NCBI GenBank assembly: GCA_902597385.1
Contig: CACJXQ010000015.1
Coordinates: 1-39,433 of the forward strand
From: an uncultured Pseudomonadota bacterium
Lineage (GTDB): Bacteria; Pseudomonadota; Gammaproteobacteria; Ga0077536
Direction: 5' to 3'
Length of the DNA: 39,433 nucleotides
In this document: piece after piece, positions 8,519 through 16,004 of the stretch
How positions within the stretch are numbered: the first letter of the stretch is position 1
How the letters are laid out: each line of letters opens with the position of its first letter
Translations under genes and position numbers: made by a program
Notes under the pieces: model-generated
The model's database searches: none
Seen by the model: the letters and a program-made list of their open reading frames with translations, nothing else
What the model was told of the DNA's origin: nothing

Positions 8519-9712
8519 ATGTTTGAGACCTTAAAAACCCTTAATGCCGATCCGATTCTCGGACTGATGGCAGAATTTCGCAACGACCCTCGTGAACAAA
8601 AAATCGACCTCGGCGTAGGCATTTATCGAGACCAGAAGGGCAATACGCCCATTATGAAAAGCGTCGCGGAAGCCGAAAGAAAACGTATCGAAACAGAAAT
8701 TACGAAAGCATACATCGGCCCGGCGGGTTCAGAGTCATTTAATCTGTTAACTAGAGAACTGACATTAGGCGAAGACCATCCAACCGTCAAAGATAATCGG
8801 CTTGCGAGCGTACAAACTCCGGGCGGTTGTGGTGCGCTTAGGGTGGGCGCGGAATTAATAAAGCGCACTAACCCCACGTGCACGATTTGGGTTAGCAACC
8901 CAACCTGGGCTAATCATATACCATTGCTCGGCAATACCGGGCTAAAAATACGCGAATATCCCTACTATTCTCCTGAGACTCAAAGCCTGCGTAGAAAGGA
9001 AATGCTAGATGTACTCCAGAAGGTTCCTGCTAACGATATTGTCTTGTTACACGGATGTTGTCACAACCCTTGTGGGGTTGACTTAGGGTTGGAAGATTGG
9101 AAAGAGATCGCGGACCTTGCTGAAAAGCAAGGCTTTATCCCATTCGTAGACTTGGCCTATCAAGGACTTGGATTGGGTCTTGCCGAAGACGCTGCCGGCT
9201 TACGATTTTTAGCTGCGCAAACCTCCGAAATGATAGTAGCCACGTCATATTCAAAAAACTTTGGTCTCTATAGGGAACGTGTAGGTGCTCTTCAAATCAT
9301 CGCCGAGAATGCTCAAACCGCCCAAATCACCCAAGCCCAGCTAGGTTCAACCGTGAGAGGAATTTACTCAATGCCCCCGGCTCATGGAGCGGCCATTGTA
9401 GAGCTGATACTTGGAGATACGACTCTTTATAAAAGTTGGGATACTGAACTCTCTGCAATGAGGAACAGGATAAATGATCTTCGCGAATCCTTGTCAAATC
9501 ATCTCTCGAAAGAAACTGATCAAGACTTCACTTTTATTAAAAAACAAAGAGGGATGTTCTCGTTCCTTGGAATCAATGAAAGAGAAATTAATGAATTAAA
9601 AAAAGACTTTGGCGTTTATATGGTTGACTCTAGCCGTATAAACGTTGCGGGAATTAATGACTCGAATCTTGAGCATTTTATTGAATCGTTAGCCCAGGTT
9701 ATAAAGAGCTAG
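8519..9712 (+). CDS. Class I aminotransferase, aspartate/aromatic amino acid type (AspC/TyrB family)
   Basis: This 397-residue protein matches the length and layout of AspC/TyrB. These are PLP enzymes that transfer amino groups between aspartate or aromatic amino acids and 2-oxoglutarate. Motifs include IDLGVGIYRD near the N-terminus, SNPTWANH near 127-134, HGCCHNPCGVD near 178, VDLAYQGLG near 210, and the PLP lysine K246 in SYSKNFGLYRERVG, where the arginine-containing end binds the cofactor phosphate. The ATG at 8519 has no clear Shine-Dalgarno sequence. A TACAAT at 8484-8489 may be a -10 element giving a very short leader, but no good -35 is visible. Whether aspartate or tyrosine/phenylalanine is preferred cannot be told. 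The stop is one base from the convergent yqeC stop. Confidence 0.92.
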   Translation: MFETLKTLNADPILGLMAEFRNDPREQKIDLGVGIYRDQKGNTPIMKSVAEAERKRIETEITKAYIGPAGSESFNLLTRELTLGEDHPTVKDNRLASVQTPGGCGALRVGAELIKRTNPTCTIWVSNPTWANHIPLLGNTGLKIREYPYYSPETQSLRRKEMLDVLQKVPANDIVLLHGCCHNPCGVDLGLEDWKEIADLAEKQGFIPFVDLAYQGLGLGLAEDAAGLRFLAAQTSEMIVATSYSKNFGLYRERVGALQIIAENAQTAQITQAQLGSTVRGIYSMPPAHGAAIVELILGDTTLYKSWDTELSAMRNRINDLRESLSNHLSKETDQDFTFIKKQRGMFSFLGINEREINELKKDFGVYMVDSSRINVAGINDSNLEHFIESLAQVIKS

Positions 9713-9713
9713 G

Positions 9714-10457
9714 TCATTTCCTTAAAATCACTTTTTTGATTAATCCTTTATTCATAGCTCCGAGTATGATCGAGTGAAAGCTATCTGTTAAAGCTAATGC
9801 CTTTTCTGCGATGCGAAGGGCCACTTGTTCGTCTGCTTCTGAATCAACCATATTGATAATTGGTATAATTTGCTTTCCCTCAGCATGCTTTAAGAAACCG
9901 GCCTCAGATGTCATGAGACTTATCACATGTTTTTCCTGAATGACCTCCCCCGGCACTGCATTCATAACTTGAGACAGTTGATCAACTCTGTGGGCTATCG
10001 AAGAATCTAATTTTCTCCCTACAACCTTAATAGAAAAGATAGGAATGACGTAATCGGCGAATGATGGAATGAGCGGCTCCCCCGGCCCTGGCGCTTTGAT
10101 AAGTCGCGCTCTAGCCCCATCTGCTTTTATTATCATGGTGTCATAATAACCCGAATTCCAGATATTTCTTAACGCTTCTTCATTCAAACCAGACACTCTT
10201 TCTTTGTGGATTTTTTCGCCAAAAAAAGCGTGTACTTTGCCAGCCCCCTTTTCAAACGCAAGATAGTTCTGATTTTTTACGGAAATCAACCTGTTCACAT
10301 ATTTGGAATCATAGTGGTACATATGAGTAGTTGAAGACAAAGCAACTGTTCCAGTTAGGCTTTGTGAAAGCGCATACATAGTAGTCTTCTTACCGCCAGC
10401 ACCCACTAGACAAACCACTTTTCGGTAGGATTCTTCAAATATTTTACTTGCGTCCAA
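9714..10457 (-). CDS. yqeC: YqeC-family protein (putative selenium-dependent molybdenum hydroxylase maturation)
   Basis: The 247-residue protein has a P-loop-like VGAGGKKTT at residues 18-26, STTHMY near 40, and IIKADGARARLIKAPGPGEPLIP in two pieces near 110-130. These are hallmarks of the YqeC family, annotated as selenium cofactor biosynthesis because in Enterobacteria it sits beside selenium-dependent molybdenum hydroxylase genes. Its biochemical role is not established. Here it is the last gene of a four-gene minus-strand operon, 25 bases behind the transglutaminase-like gene, with no molybdenum hydroxylase in the window. Family recognition is good; function is by association only. Confidence 0.75.
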   Translation of the reverse strand: MDASKIFEESYRKVVCLVGAGGKKTTMYALSQSLTGTVALSSTTHMYHYDSKYVNRLISVKNQNYLAFEKGAGKVHAFFGEKIHKERVSGLNEEALRNIWNSGYYDTMIIKADGARARLIKAPGPGEPLIPSFADYVIPIFSIKVVGRKLDSSIAHRVDQLSQVMNAVPGEVIQEKHVISLMTSEAGFLKHAEGKQIIPIINMVDSEADEQVALRIAEKALALTDSFHSIILGAMNKGLIKKVILRK

Positions 10458-10482
10458 AATATATTTTTACCAACTACTAGTA

Positions 10483-11163
10483 TCAATTCTCATCAGCAGC
10501 TTCGCTAGAAAAGTCTGCTCCTTCTATAAGAGATCCGAGCTTTGGGTAATGCTTTTCAAAATCTATTCTCATTTCCTCTAAGGGGGTAGAACGATACTCG
10601 CCACGGTATCTGAGGTACTCCATATGTTCCCTACCATCTTTATCGTATGGATGATAAATTGAATCTTCTCTACCATTAAAATCTAAAGGCAATATTCTAA
10701 ACTTTTCGCAAAGCTCGATGTTGAAGGCAGGAGTCGCTTTTATCCAAGCACCATCTAACCAAATGGATGTATATCCGTGCCACATAAATATGTCTGTACC
10801 CATTGCTTCTCGTAGTTTTTGTGTCGACAAGTGGTTCTTAACATCAGCAAATCCTAGTACAGCTGGTATACCCTCCGAGCGCAGCAAGGCTGCAAGGAGG
10901 ATAGCTTTGCTGACACACCAACCACTCTGAATCTGTATAGCCTTGCTAGCTTTTAACCCATCTATCGAGAGCTCGATACCATAGGGATCGTACTTGATTA
11001 GATCGCGCACAGCATAGTAGAGAGAGACACTTTTTTCGACTGCGCTTTCACCCTTACAATGTTGGCGAGCAAAATTCTGAACCTGTTCATCCTCGAAATC
11101 TATCTCTGGACTAACAGACAAGCAATCTTTCGGATCAAGACCTGATACATCGACTGCCCTCAC
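10483..11163 (-). CDS. Transglutaminase-like cysteine protease-fold protein
   Basis: The 226-residue protein has a transglutaminase core: SGWCVSKAILLAALLRSEGIPA with the nucleophile-position Cys at about residue 83, and MWHGYTSIWLDG with His at about 129. The aspartate usual before the following Pro is replaced (KATPAFN), so the triad may be completed differently, as in some bacterial members. No signal peptide is seen, so it is probably cytosolic. The start is GTG at 11163, which overlaps the previous stop as GTGA and has AAGGAG eight bases upstream. An upstream in-frame TTG at 11205 would lie inside the neighbour. Coupled translation with the DsbA-fold gene suggests a shared pathway. The substrate is unknown. 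Confidence 0.75.
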   Translation of the reverse strand: MRAVDVSGLDPKDCLSVSPEIDFEDEQVQNFARQHCKGESAVEKSVSLYYAVRDLIKYDPYGIELSIDGLKASKAIQIQSGWCVSKAILLAALLRSEGIPAVLGFADVKNHLSTQKLREAMGTDIFMWHGYTSIWLDGAWIKATPAFNIELCEKFRILPLDFNGREDSIYHPYDKDGREHMEYLRYRGEYRSTPLEEMRIDFEKHYPKLGSLIEGADFSSEAADEN

Positions 11164-11771
11164 CCTAATAACTCCTTTACTCGGTCCATTCGCTCCAACC
11201 CCCAAAAAAGCTCCCCGTCCACCAGCCAGGACGGCACGCCAAAAATCCCTTTTTCCTCTGCGTCCTTTTGTATTTTATTATGCAAATCCCTTCCTTCTCT
11301 CTTTAAGTATTCCTTGAAACCTTTCACTTCTACGCCGATTTCCCTCATTAATGAGATCAAACTTTCTATACTCTCTAAATCCAATTCTCGACGCCAAAAT
11401 CGTTGATAAATTTGTTCATGAAGTTTTTGACCATTGCTGCTATTCATCGACCACAAATAGACGACGTGGGCTAAAGAGCTATCAAAAATTTTTTGCGGAC
11501 CAAGTATGATCATTCCCCTTCTTTTTGCTTCTCTTCTGCAATCAAAATAGGAATACCGGACCCTTCGCCACTGATGATCATTTCGGGTTTTTTTTATATC
11601 TTCACCTCGGCTGTTAAGTTCCGCCTCCCCGAGAAACTTTCCTATCTTAAGGGTATAAGGCAACCACTCAATTTCTACATTGGGAAGTGAGGCCAACTCT
11701 CTACTCTTTTCATCTGCCAGAAAAGCGTAGGGACTCTTATAATCAAAGTAATATTGTATCTTCATCGTCAC
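11160..11771 (-). CDS. DsbA-fold protein, 2-hydroxychromene-2-carboxylate isomerase-like
   Basis: The 203-residue protein has the thioredoxin/DsbA fold of the HCCA isomerase and kappa glutathione transferase group. The N-terminus IQYYFDYKSPYAFLADE carries a Ser (about residue 13) where DsbA has its first cysteine, and there is no CxxC. The C-terminal KGIFGVPSWLVDGELFWGLERMDRVKE is the cis-Pro loop and closing helix typical of the family. Relatives isomerise aromatic ring-cleavage intermediates using glutathione. The start is GTG at 11771, with an ATG two codons later as an alternative; AAAGG lies about nine bases before the GTG. It begins six bases after the deacetylase stop and overlaps the next gene by four bases. 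Confidence 0.8.
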   Translation of the reverse strand: MTMKIQYYFDYKSPYAFLADEKSRELASLPNVEIEWLPYTLKIGKFLGEAELNSRGEDIKKTRNDHQWRRVRYSYFDCRREAKRRGMIILGPQKIFDSSLAHVVYLWSMNSSNGQKLHEQIYQRFWRRELDLESIESLISLMREIGVEVKGFKEYLKREGRDLHNKIQKDAEEKGIFGVPSWLVDGELFWGLERMDRVKELLG

Positions 11772-11777
11772 TATTTC

Positions 11778-12734
11778 TTACCTTTTCACGTAATGCGCTA
11801 TCTCCTCATGCGTTGCAAACCAAACCCCAGGTTTTGATTTCATATAGCTAACTAATCTATCTAACATGGCCATACGTTCCCTATGCCCAATAACCTGGGG
11901 ATGCATGGTCAAAATAAAGATTGAACCATCTTTTAATGCACCGTCGAATTCAGCTTTCCAGATTTCATAAACATCATCTGCTCGCCTAAGTGCCACGTGC
12001 TTAGTTGGCCATGACAGCTGAAAAAGGGGCCAATCATCGAGTATCCATTCGACGGGAATCTCAACCAACCCAGTATCCTTTCCGTCCGCTAACAAAACAT
12101 AAGGCCTATCGTCTGCCATCATACTACTCTCGTAGACAAAACCCATCTCTTGAACGATGCTAATGGTAGATTCGGTCAGATCCCAAGCTGCTGAACGAAA
12201 GCCTGTGGGTCTCTTTCCTGTATGACGCAAAAATATTGCCATCGCTTTGGCATAAGTCGCTCTCTCCTGCTCAGGAGTCAGGGTCATTGGATTTTCATGG
12301 GCATAAGAGTGAAAACCAATCTCATTCCGAGGGTTTTTTTGGATCATCGGTACCACCTGCGGATGCAGTTCCATTGAGAGAGCCGGAATAAAAAAAGTCG
12401 CAGGAATCTGATGCTTTTCAAGTAACTTCATAATCCGCGGCATCCCAGCGCGAGCTCCATATTCACCTCGGGACATGTAAGATGGACTAGATTGTCCCTG
12501 AAAGCCCATCCAAACTGGCTCGGTGTCTACATCAAACGACAAACTTACTGCCACCTTCTTACCCCCAGGCCATTGTTTCGGAGTTAAATCATCTCCGGCC
12601 CTAACTTTGTTCACCCTGCTAGCTATTTCTTCAACGGATTGGGCCCAAATAGGCTTCGGCGTAGCAGCTTCGGCCACTGAAACTAAAAGAATCGGAATTA
12701 CTAAAATAACACCCTTAAAAATTGCCCTCACCAT
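11778..12734 (-). CDS. Exported polysaccharide deacetylase (NodB-homology, carbohydrate esterase 4-like)
   Basis: The 318-residue protein starts with a signal peptide (VRAIFKGVILVIPILLVSVAEA), with likely cleavage after residue 23. The NodB-fold motifs follow: SFDVDTEP (metal-binding and catalytic Asp near 67-70), HSYAH near 142-146 (metal-binding histidines), FRSAAWDLT, and a late MHPQVIGHR. It probably removes N-linked acyl groups from a polysaccharide or a related amide in the periplasm; some relatives act on small amides such as allantoin, so the substrate is open. The ATG at 12734 is chosen over an upstream start at 12806 because GGGGAGG lies six bases before it and the signal peptide then begins at residue 1. 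It is first in a four-gene operon. Confidence 0.88.
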   Translation of the reverse strand: MVRAIFKGVILVIPILLVSVAEAATPKPIWAQSVEEIASRVNKVRAGDDLTPKQWPGGKKVAVSLSFDVDTEPVWMGFQGQSSPSYMSRGEYGARAGMPRIMKLLEKHQIPATFFIPALSMELHPQVVPMIQKNPRNEIGFHSYAHENPMTLTPEQERATYAKAMAIFLRHTGKRPTGFRSAAWDLTESTISIVQEMGFVYESSMMADDRPYVLLADGKDTGLVEIPVEWILDDWPLFQLSWPTKHVALRRADDVYEIWKAEFDGALKDGSIFILTMHPQVIGHRERMAMLDRLVSYMKSKPGVWFATHEEIAHYVKR

Positions 12735-12829
12735 TATATTCCTCCCCTTTCCTAATTGGTATTTTCCTATACTGCCACAAATAGAGTTAAAATAGCGATC
12801 AAGCAATCAAGTCAAACCCAAGAGTAAAT

Positions 12830-13885
12830 ATGCGAATAATCACAACAATCGATCAAAGCAATTTAGCTTCATCCAAAATTGCGGCGGAAGCTGCTGAGAA
12901 AGAGGGCTATGATGGCATCTGCACGCTAGAAAATCGACACGACCCCTTTCTCCCGCTTTCAGTAGCCTCTCTAGCTACAGAACACCTCGAATTAAGCACC
13001 GGAGTTGCTATAGCCTTTCTGCGATCACCAATGTCTTGCGCCCACATTTGTTGGGATTTGAATACTGCCTCCAGTGGACGGTTTGTTCTTGGAATTGGCC
13101 CACAAATAAAGGCTCACAATGAGAAACGGTTCAGCGTATCCTGGAGTCCACCTGTACCTAGGATAAGGGAATATGTGCGCTCTTTAAGAGCTATCTGGAA
13201 TAGTTGGAGAAATGGGACTAAGTTAAATTTCAGAGGAGAACATTACACTTTCACCCTGATGCCTCCCAATTTTGTTCCTGAAAACAATGATTTTAGACTA
13301 CCACCTGTAACTATCGCGGCTGTCGGGCAATCAATGCTTCGATTAGCGGGCGAAGTAGCTGATGGTGTCCGTCTGCATCCCTTTTGCACGAGAGACTACA
13401 TAAGAAATTATGTGCTTCCAAATATAGAGATGGGATTTGAAAGATCCGGTAGGCATAGAAAGAGTTTTGAAATATCTGGCGGTAGCTTCCTAGCGACTGG
13501 AGCAACAAATGATGTAGTAGCAAAACAAATGGAATGGGTACGGTACCGAATAGGGTTCTATGGTTCTACTCCAGCCTACTGGCCCGTCCTAGAATCAGCA
13601 GGCTTCCCAGAGCTTGGAGAAAAATTAAATAGAATGACCAAGGAAGGGAAATGGGACCAATTGGCTTCAGAAATACCCGATGAATTATTACATGCCTGTA
13701 CAATAGTGGGACGACACCACGAGATTAAAAAACTAATTGAGGATTACTACGGAGGAATCAGCGATACTCTGGTCGCCAGTCAAAGCTATGAGAAACCCTC
13801 GGATTTACCTCCCGACCTGATTTCTGAGTTAAAACATATAAAAACTCCTTTCAAAGAGTTTTCGACCAATGATTGGATAAAATAG
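12830..13885 (+). CDS. LLM class oxidoreductase, TIGR03617-like, probably F420-dependent
   Basis: This 351-residue protein has the luciferase-like monooxygenase barrel: EKEGYDGICTLENRHDPFLPL, LELSTGVAIAFLRSPM, GRFVLGIGPQIKAHNEKRF, and GEVADGVRLHPFCTRDYI. The histidine-containing NRHDPFLP and the GFYGSTPAYWPVLE segment are shared with the gene at 33269-34285. The pattern matches the TIGR03617 family of predicted F420-dependent oxidoreductases known from mycobacteria. No F420 biosynthesis gene lies in the window, so the cofactor is an inference; FMN remains possible. The ATG at 12830 has only a weak AGAG before it. It leads a three-gene + strand set with a nitroreductase-like protein and a glutathione transferase. 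Confidence 0.85.
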   Translation: MRIITTIDQSNLASSKIAAEAAEKEGYDGICTLENRHDPFLPLSVASLATEHLELSTGVAIAFLRSPMSCAHICWDLNTASSGRFVLGIGPQIKAHNEKRFSVSWSPPVPRIREYVRSLRAIWNSWRNGTKLNFRGEHYTFTLMPPNFVPENNDFRLPPVTIAAVGQSMLRLAGEVADGVRLHPFCTRDYIRNYVLPNIEMGFERSGRHRKSFEISGGSFLATGATNDVVAKQMEWVRYRIGFYGSTPAYWPVLESAGFPELGEKLNRMTKEGKWDQLASEIPDELLHACTIVGRHHEIKKLIEDYYGGISDTLVASQSYEKPSDLPPDLISELKHIKTPFKEFSTNDWIK

Positions 13886-13896
13886 AGAGATTAACT

Positions 13897-15318
13897 ATGA
13901 CTCATTCAAAAAAAAATGGAATAAGCAGACGAGCATTCATTTACCTATCTGGACTCTTAGCTGCTGGGCTAGGAAGTAATCCGAAATCACTTGCACAAGA
14001 CCTATCTAATAAATCCTCCAAGGTATCAGAATGGAATAAACTACTTGCAGAAATCAACCAATTCCCTTTACTTGAAGCCATATTCTCTCGTCGGTCTAGA
14101 AGGTTCGGGTGGGGAATGGAGATACCAAAAGGGCCCATGCAGTATAAGTCTAAGCTACCTCCTACTCCCTTAGATGAATTTGAACGGGCAGTGATAATCG
14201 CCTCTGGTCTGGGCGTCTCTGGATGGCATCACGGGATACCTTACTCTGCTGCGCAAGATGGTTTGTGCGATTATTCTTTAAGATACACCGGCCGCACTTT
14301 TCCTGGTGCAGCCGGAATCGGCAATGTCGATCTGTTTTATACAGATGATACTGGCACCTATTTTGTAAGCACCAAAGATGCAGATGGTAAAGAATCTTGG
14401 GCTGAGGAAACACTTACTAATGCAGAGCATCTCATTAAAGAAGTTGAAGAAAAAACAACACAAATATCAAACGAGAGAGTAAGTCCACCTAGGGCCGCAC
14501 CACACTATAGCGCTCACAACCTGTGGAACGGTAACACCGAAGGATCAACTCTATTTATTCCAGCAGCCAACGTATCTGAACAATTACTTGCCTTTCTCTT
14601 TATCGTTGTGGGATCTGGCTACACTGTCTTTGATGATAATAATCAACAAAATGCCGGCTCCCTAGACAAATTCATAAAAGATGGGTTAATTGATCAAAAG
14701 CGAAAATATCCACTATCTTATCTAGAGCAGTATGTACTATCGACCTCAGCCGTTGAAATGGGAATGCTGGGACACAACATGGCACTATCTTTACAGCCGT
14801 TAGGATTAGGAGGGTGGTTCTATTCAGGAATAAACCCTTTTTCTGTGATGGGCTTATCTGCAAGCAAAGGAATTCCTGGCCTAGGTTTTGATTTCGAAAG
14901 AAAGGAAGGATGGGGTGTACCGAATCCCGTCGGGATAGAGGGTCTATATGAATGCTACGGTCCTCCATTTCATGCCGATATGCGGGCGGCAACTGAATCT
15001 TTATTAGAGAAAAAATATGGGACAGGTGGAACCTATGATTCCAAGATCCCGGGACCTTTTCGGGACTCAAACATGAAGGGACAAGCATCGCGTCCGAACG
15101 ATGCTATTGTCGACTGTGTAGTAGAAGTCGCCCAATATATATACGACACCTATGGAAAATTTCCGGGCACAGTACCAAGTATTTTTGTGCGCTATTATGT
15201 TCAAGCGCACCGACTCGACATTGATTTTTATGACAAGCATTTCAAAAGCGCTAGTTATTTAGATACTCATAAATCCAATGCCACCAGGTGGATGAAAAAA
15301 ATCCTTAATCGTTCCTAA
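13897..15318 (+). CDS. Tat-exported nitroreductase-like protein of unknown function
   Basis: The 473-residue protein opens with a twin-arginine signal: SRRAFIYLSGLLAAGLG with RR at residues 11-12, implying folded export, usually with a cofactor. After the signal, EAIFSRRSRRFGWGMEIP (RRSRRF at 65-70) resembles the N-terminal SRRSxRxF phosphate-binding motif of FMN nitroreductases, followed by an AVIIASGLG helix. A later AVEMGMLGHNMALSLQPLGLGGW resembles the second nitroreductase half. It is about twice the usual nitroreductase length, with long insertions and a C-terminal extension. The ATG at 13897 has GAGAG seven bases upstream and starts 11 bases after the LLM gene. A nitroreductase-fold flavoprotein is the best guess; no activity can be assigned. 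Confidence 0.5.
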   Translation: MTHSKKNGISRRAFIYLSGLLAAGLGSNPKSLAQDLSNKSSKVSEWNKLLAEINQFPLLEAIFSRRSRRFGWGMEIPKGPMQYKSKLPPTPLDEFERAVIIASGLGVSGWHHGIPYSAAQDGLCDYSLRYTGRTFPGAAGIGNVDLFYTDDTGTYFVSTKDADGKESWAEETLTNAEHLIKEVEEKTTQISNERVSPPRAAPHYSAHNLWNGNTEGSTLFIPAANVSEQLLAFLFIVVGSGYTVFDDNNQQNAGSLDKFIKDGLIDQKRKYPLSYLEQYVLSTSAVEMGMLGHNMALSLQPLGLGGWFYSGINPFSVMGLSASKGIPGLGFDFERKEGWGVPNPVGIEGLYECYGPPFHADMRAATESLLEKKYGTGGTYDSKIPGPFRDSNMKGQASRPNDAIVDCVVEVAQYIYDTYGKFPGTVPSIFVRYYVQAHRLDIDFYDKHFKSASYLDTHKSNATRWMKKILNRS

Positions 15319-15329
15319 AGGTAATTATC

Positions 15330-15950
15330 TTGAAACTCTATACTTCTTCTGGTCCAAATTCACGCGTTGTAAAAATGTTCGCAATAGAAAAAGGAATAGA
15401 GCTTACCTACGAGGAGGTGAATCTAATAGCTGGTGAAAATCGAAGCGACTCTTATTTAAAAATCAACCCTTTCGGTGTAGTCCCTAGTCTGGAACTTCCA
15501 AACGGAGAATACCTTAACGAGTCTGTGGCAATCTGTGAATACCTGGAAGAGACGGCAGATTCCCCTAAACTAATTGGAGATTCGCCAAATCAAAGAGCAA
15601 TCCAGAGATCATGGCAACGTAGAATCGAGTTGTTGGTATCAGAAAATATTTATAGCGCATATAGATTTTCTGTCGGATTGGAAATTTATAAAGATCGAGT
15701 CCATTGTATTCCGGACGCTGCCGAAGATTTTGAAAAGGCTGCGCAGAAAAATCTCATGATCATTGACCAATTGATAGAGAATAGAACATGGATATGCGGC
15801 GATTGGTTCTCTTTAAGCGATATCCTTTTGTTCTGCGCTTTGGATTTCGGTGCTTCGGTTGGCCAACCTATCGATACCGGCCTTCTGAACCTCAATGTAT
15901 GGTTTGCTACGATGATGACAAGAGAGAGTGTCCATTTAAGTCGCGATTAA
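15330..15950 (+). CDS. Glutathione S-transferase family protein
   Basis: The 206-residue protein has an N-terminal thioredoxin-fold domain (KLYTSSGPNSRVVKMFAIEKG, NPFGVVPSLEL, and the glutathione-binding ESVAICEYLEE near residues 64-74). A helical C-terminal domain with WICGDWFSLSDILLFCAL is typical of cytosolic GSTs. The start is TTG at 15330 with AAAGG eight bases upstream, 11 bases after the nitroreductase-like gene, so it is probably cotranscribed with the two genes before it. A GST here fits conjugation or isomerisation of a reactive product of those oxidoreductases, but that is inference. The C-terminus is a little short for the family. Confidence 0.8.
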   Translation: MKLYTSSGPNSRVVKMFAIEKGIELTYEEVNLIAGENRSDSYLKINPFGVVPSLELPNGEYLNESVAICEYLEETADSPKLIGDSPNQRAIQRSWQRRIELLVSENIYSAYRFSVGLEIYKDRVHCIPDAAEDFEKAAQKNLMIIDQLIENRTWICGDWFSLSDILLFCALDFGASVGQPIDTGLLNLNVWFATMMTRESVHLSRD

Positions 15951-15970
15951 TGCTCATCCACTGCCTGATA

Positions 15971-15990
15971 AAATAAATTTCCAAAGGAAA
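15971..15990 (-). terminator. Weak candidate terminator after the 16005-20953 operon
   Basis: Read on the minus strand, TTTCC-TTT-GGAAA forms a five-pair hairpin (15990-15978) followed by a T-rich TTTATTTTAT. The stem is short and AT-rich, so termination would be weak. It is the only hairpin seen in the 54-base gap between the two convergent genes. Confidence 0.25.
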
Positions 15991-16004
15991 ATCGAACCCA
16001 TTTA

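Noticed and set aside
14672-15088. 138-codon minus-strand open frame inside the nitroreductase-like gene
   Set aside because: The + strand frame has a Tat signal, a ribosome binding site and operon context; the opposite frame has none.
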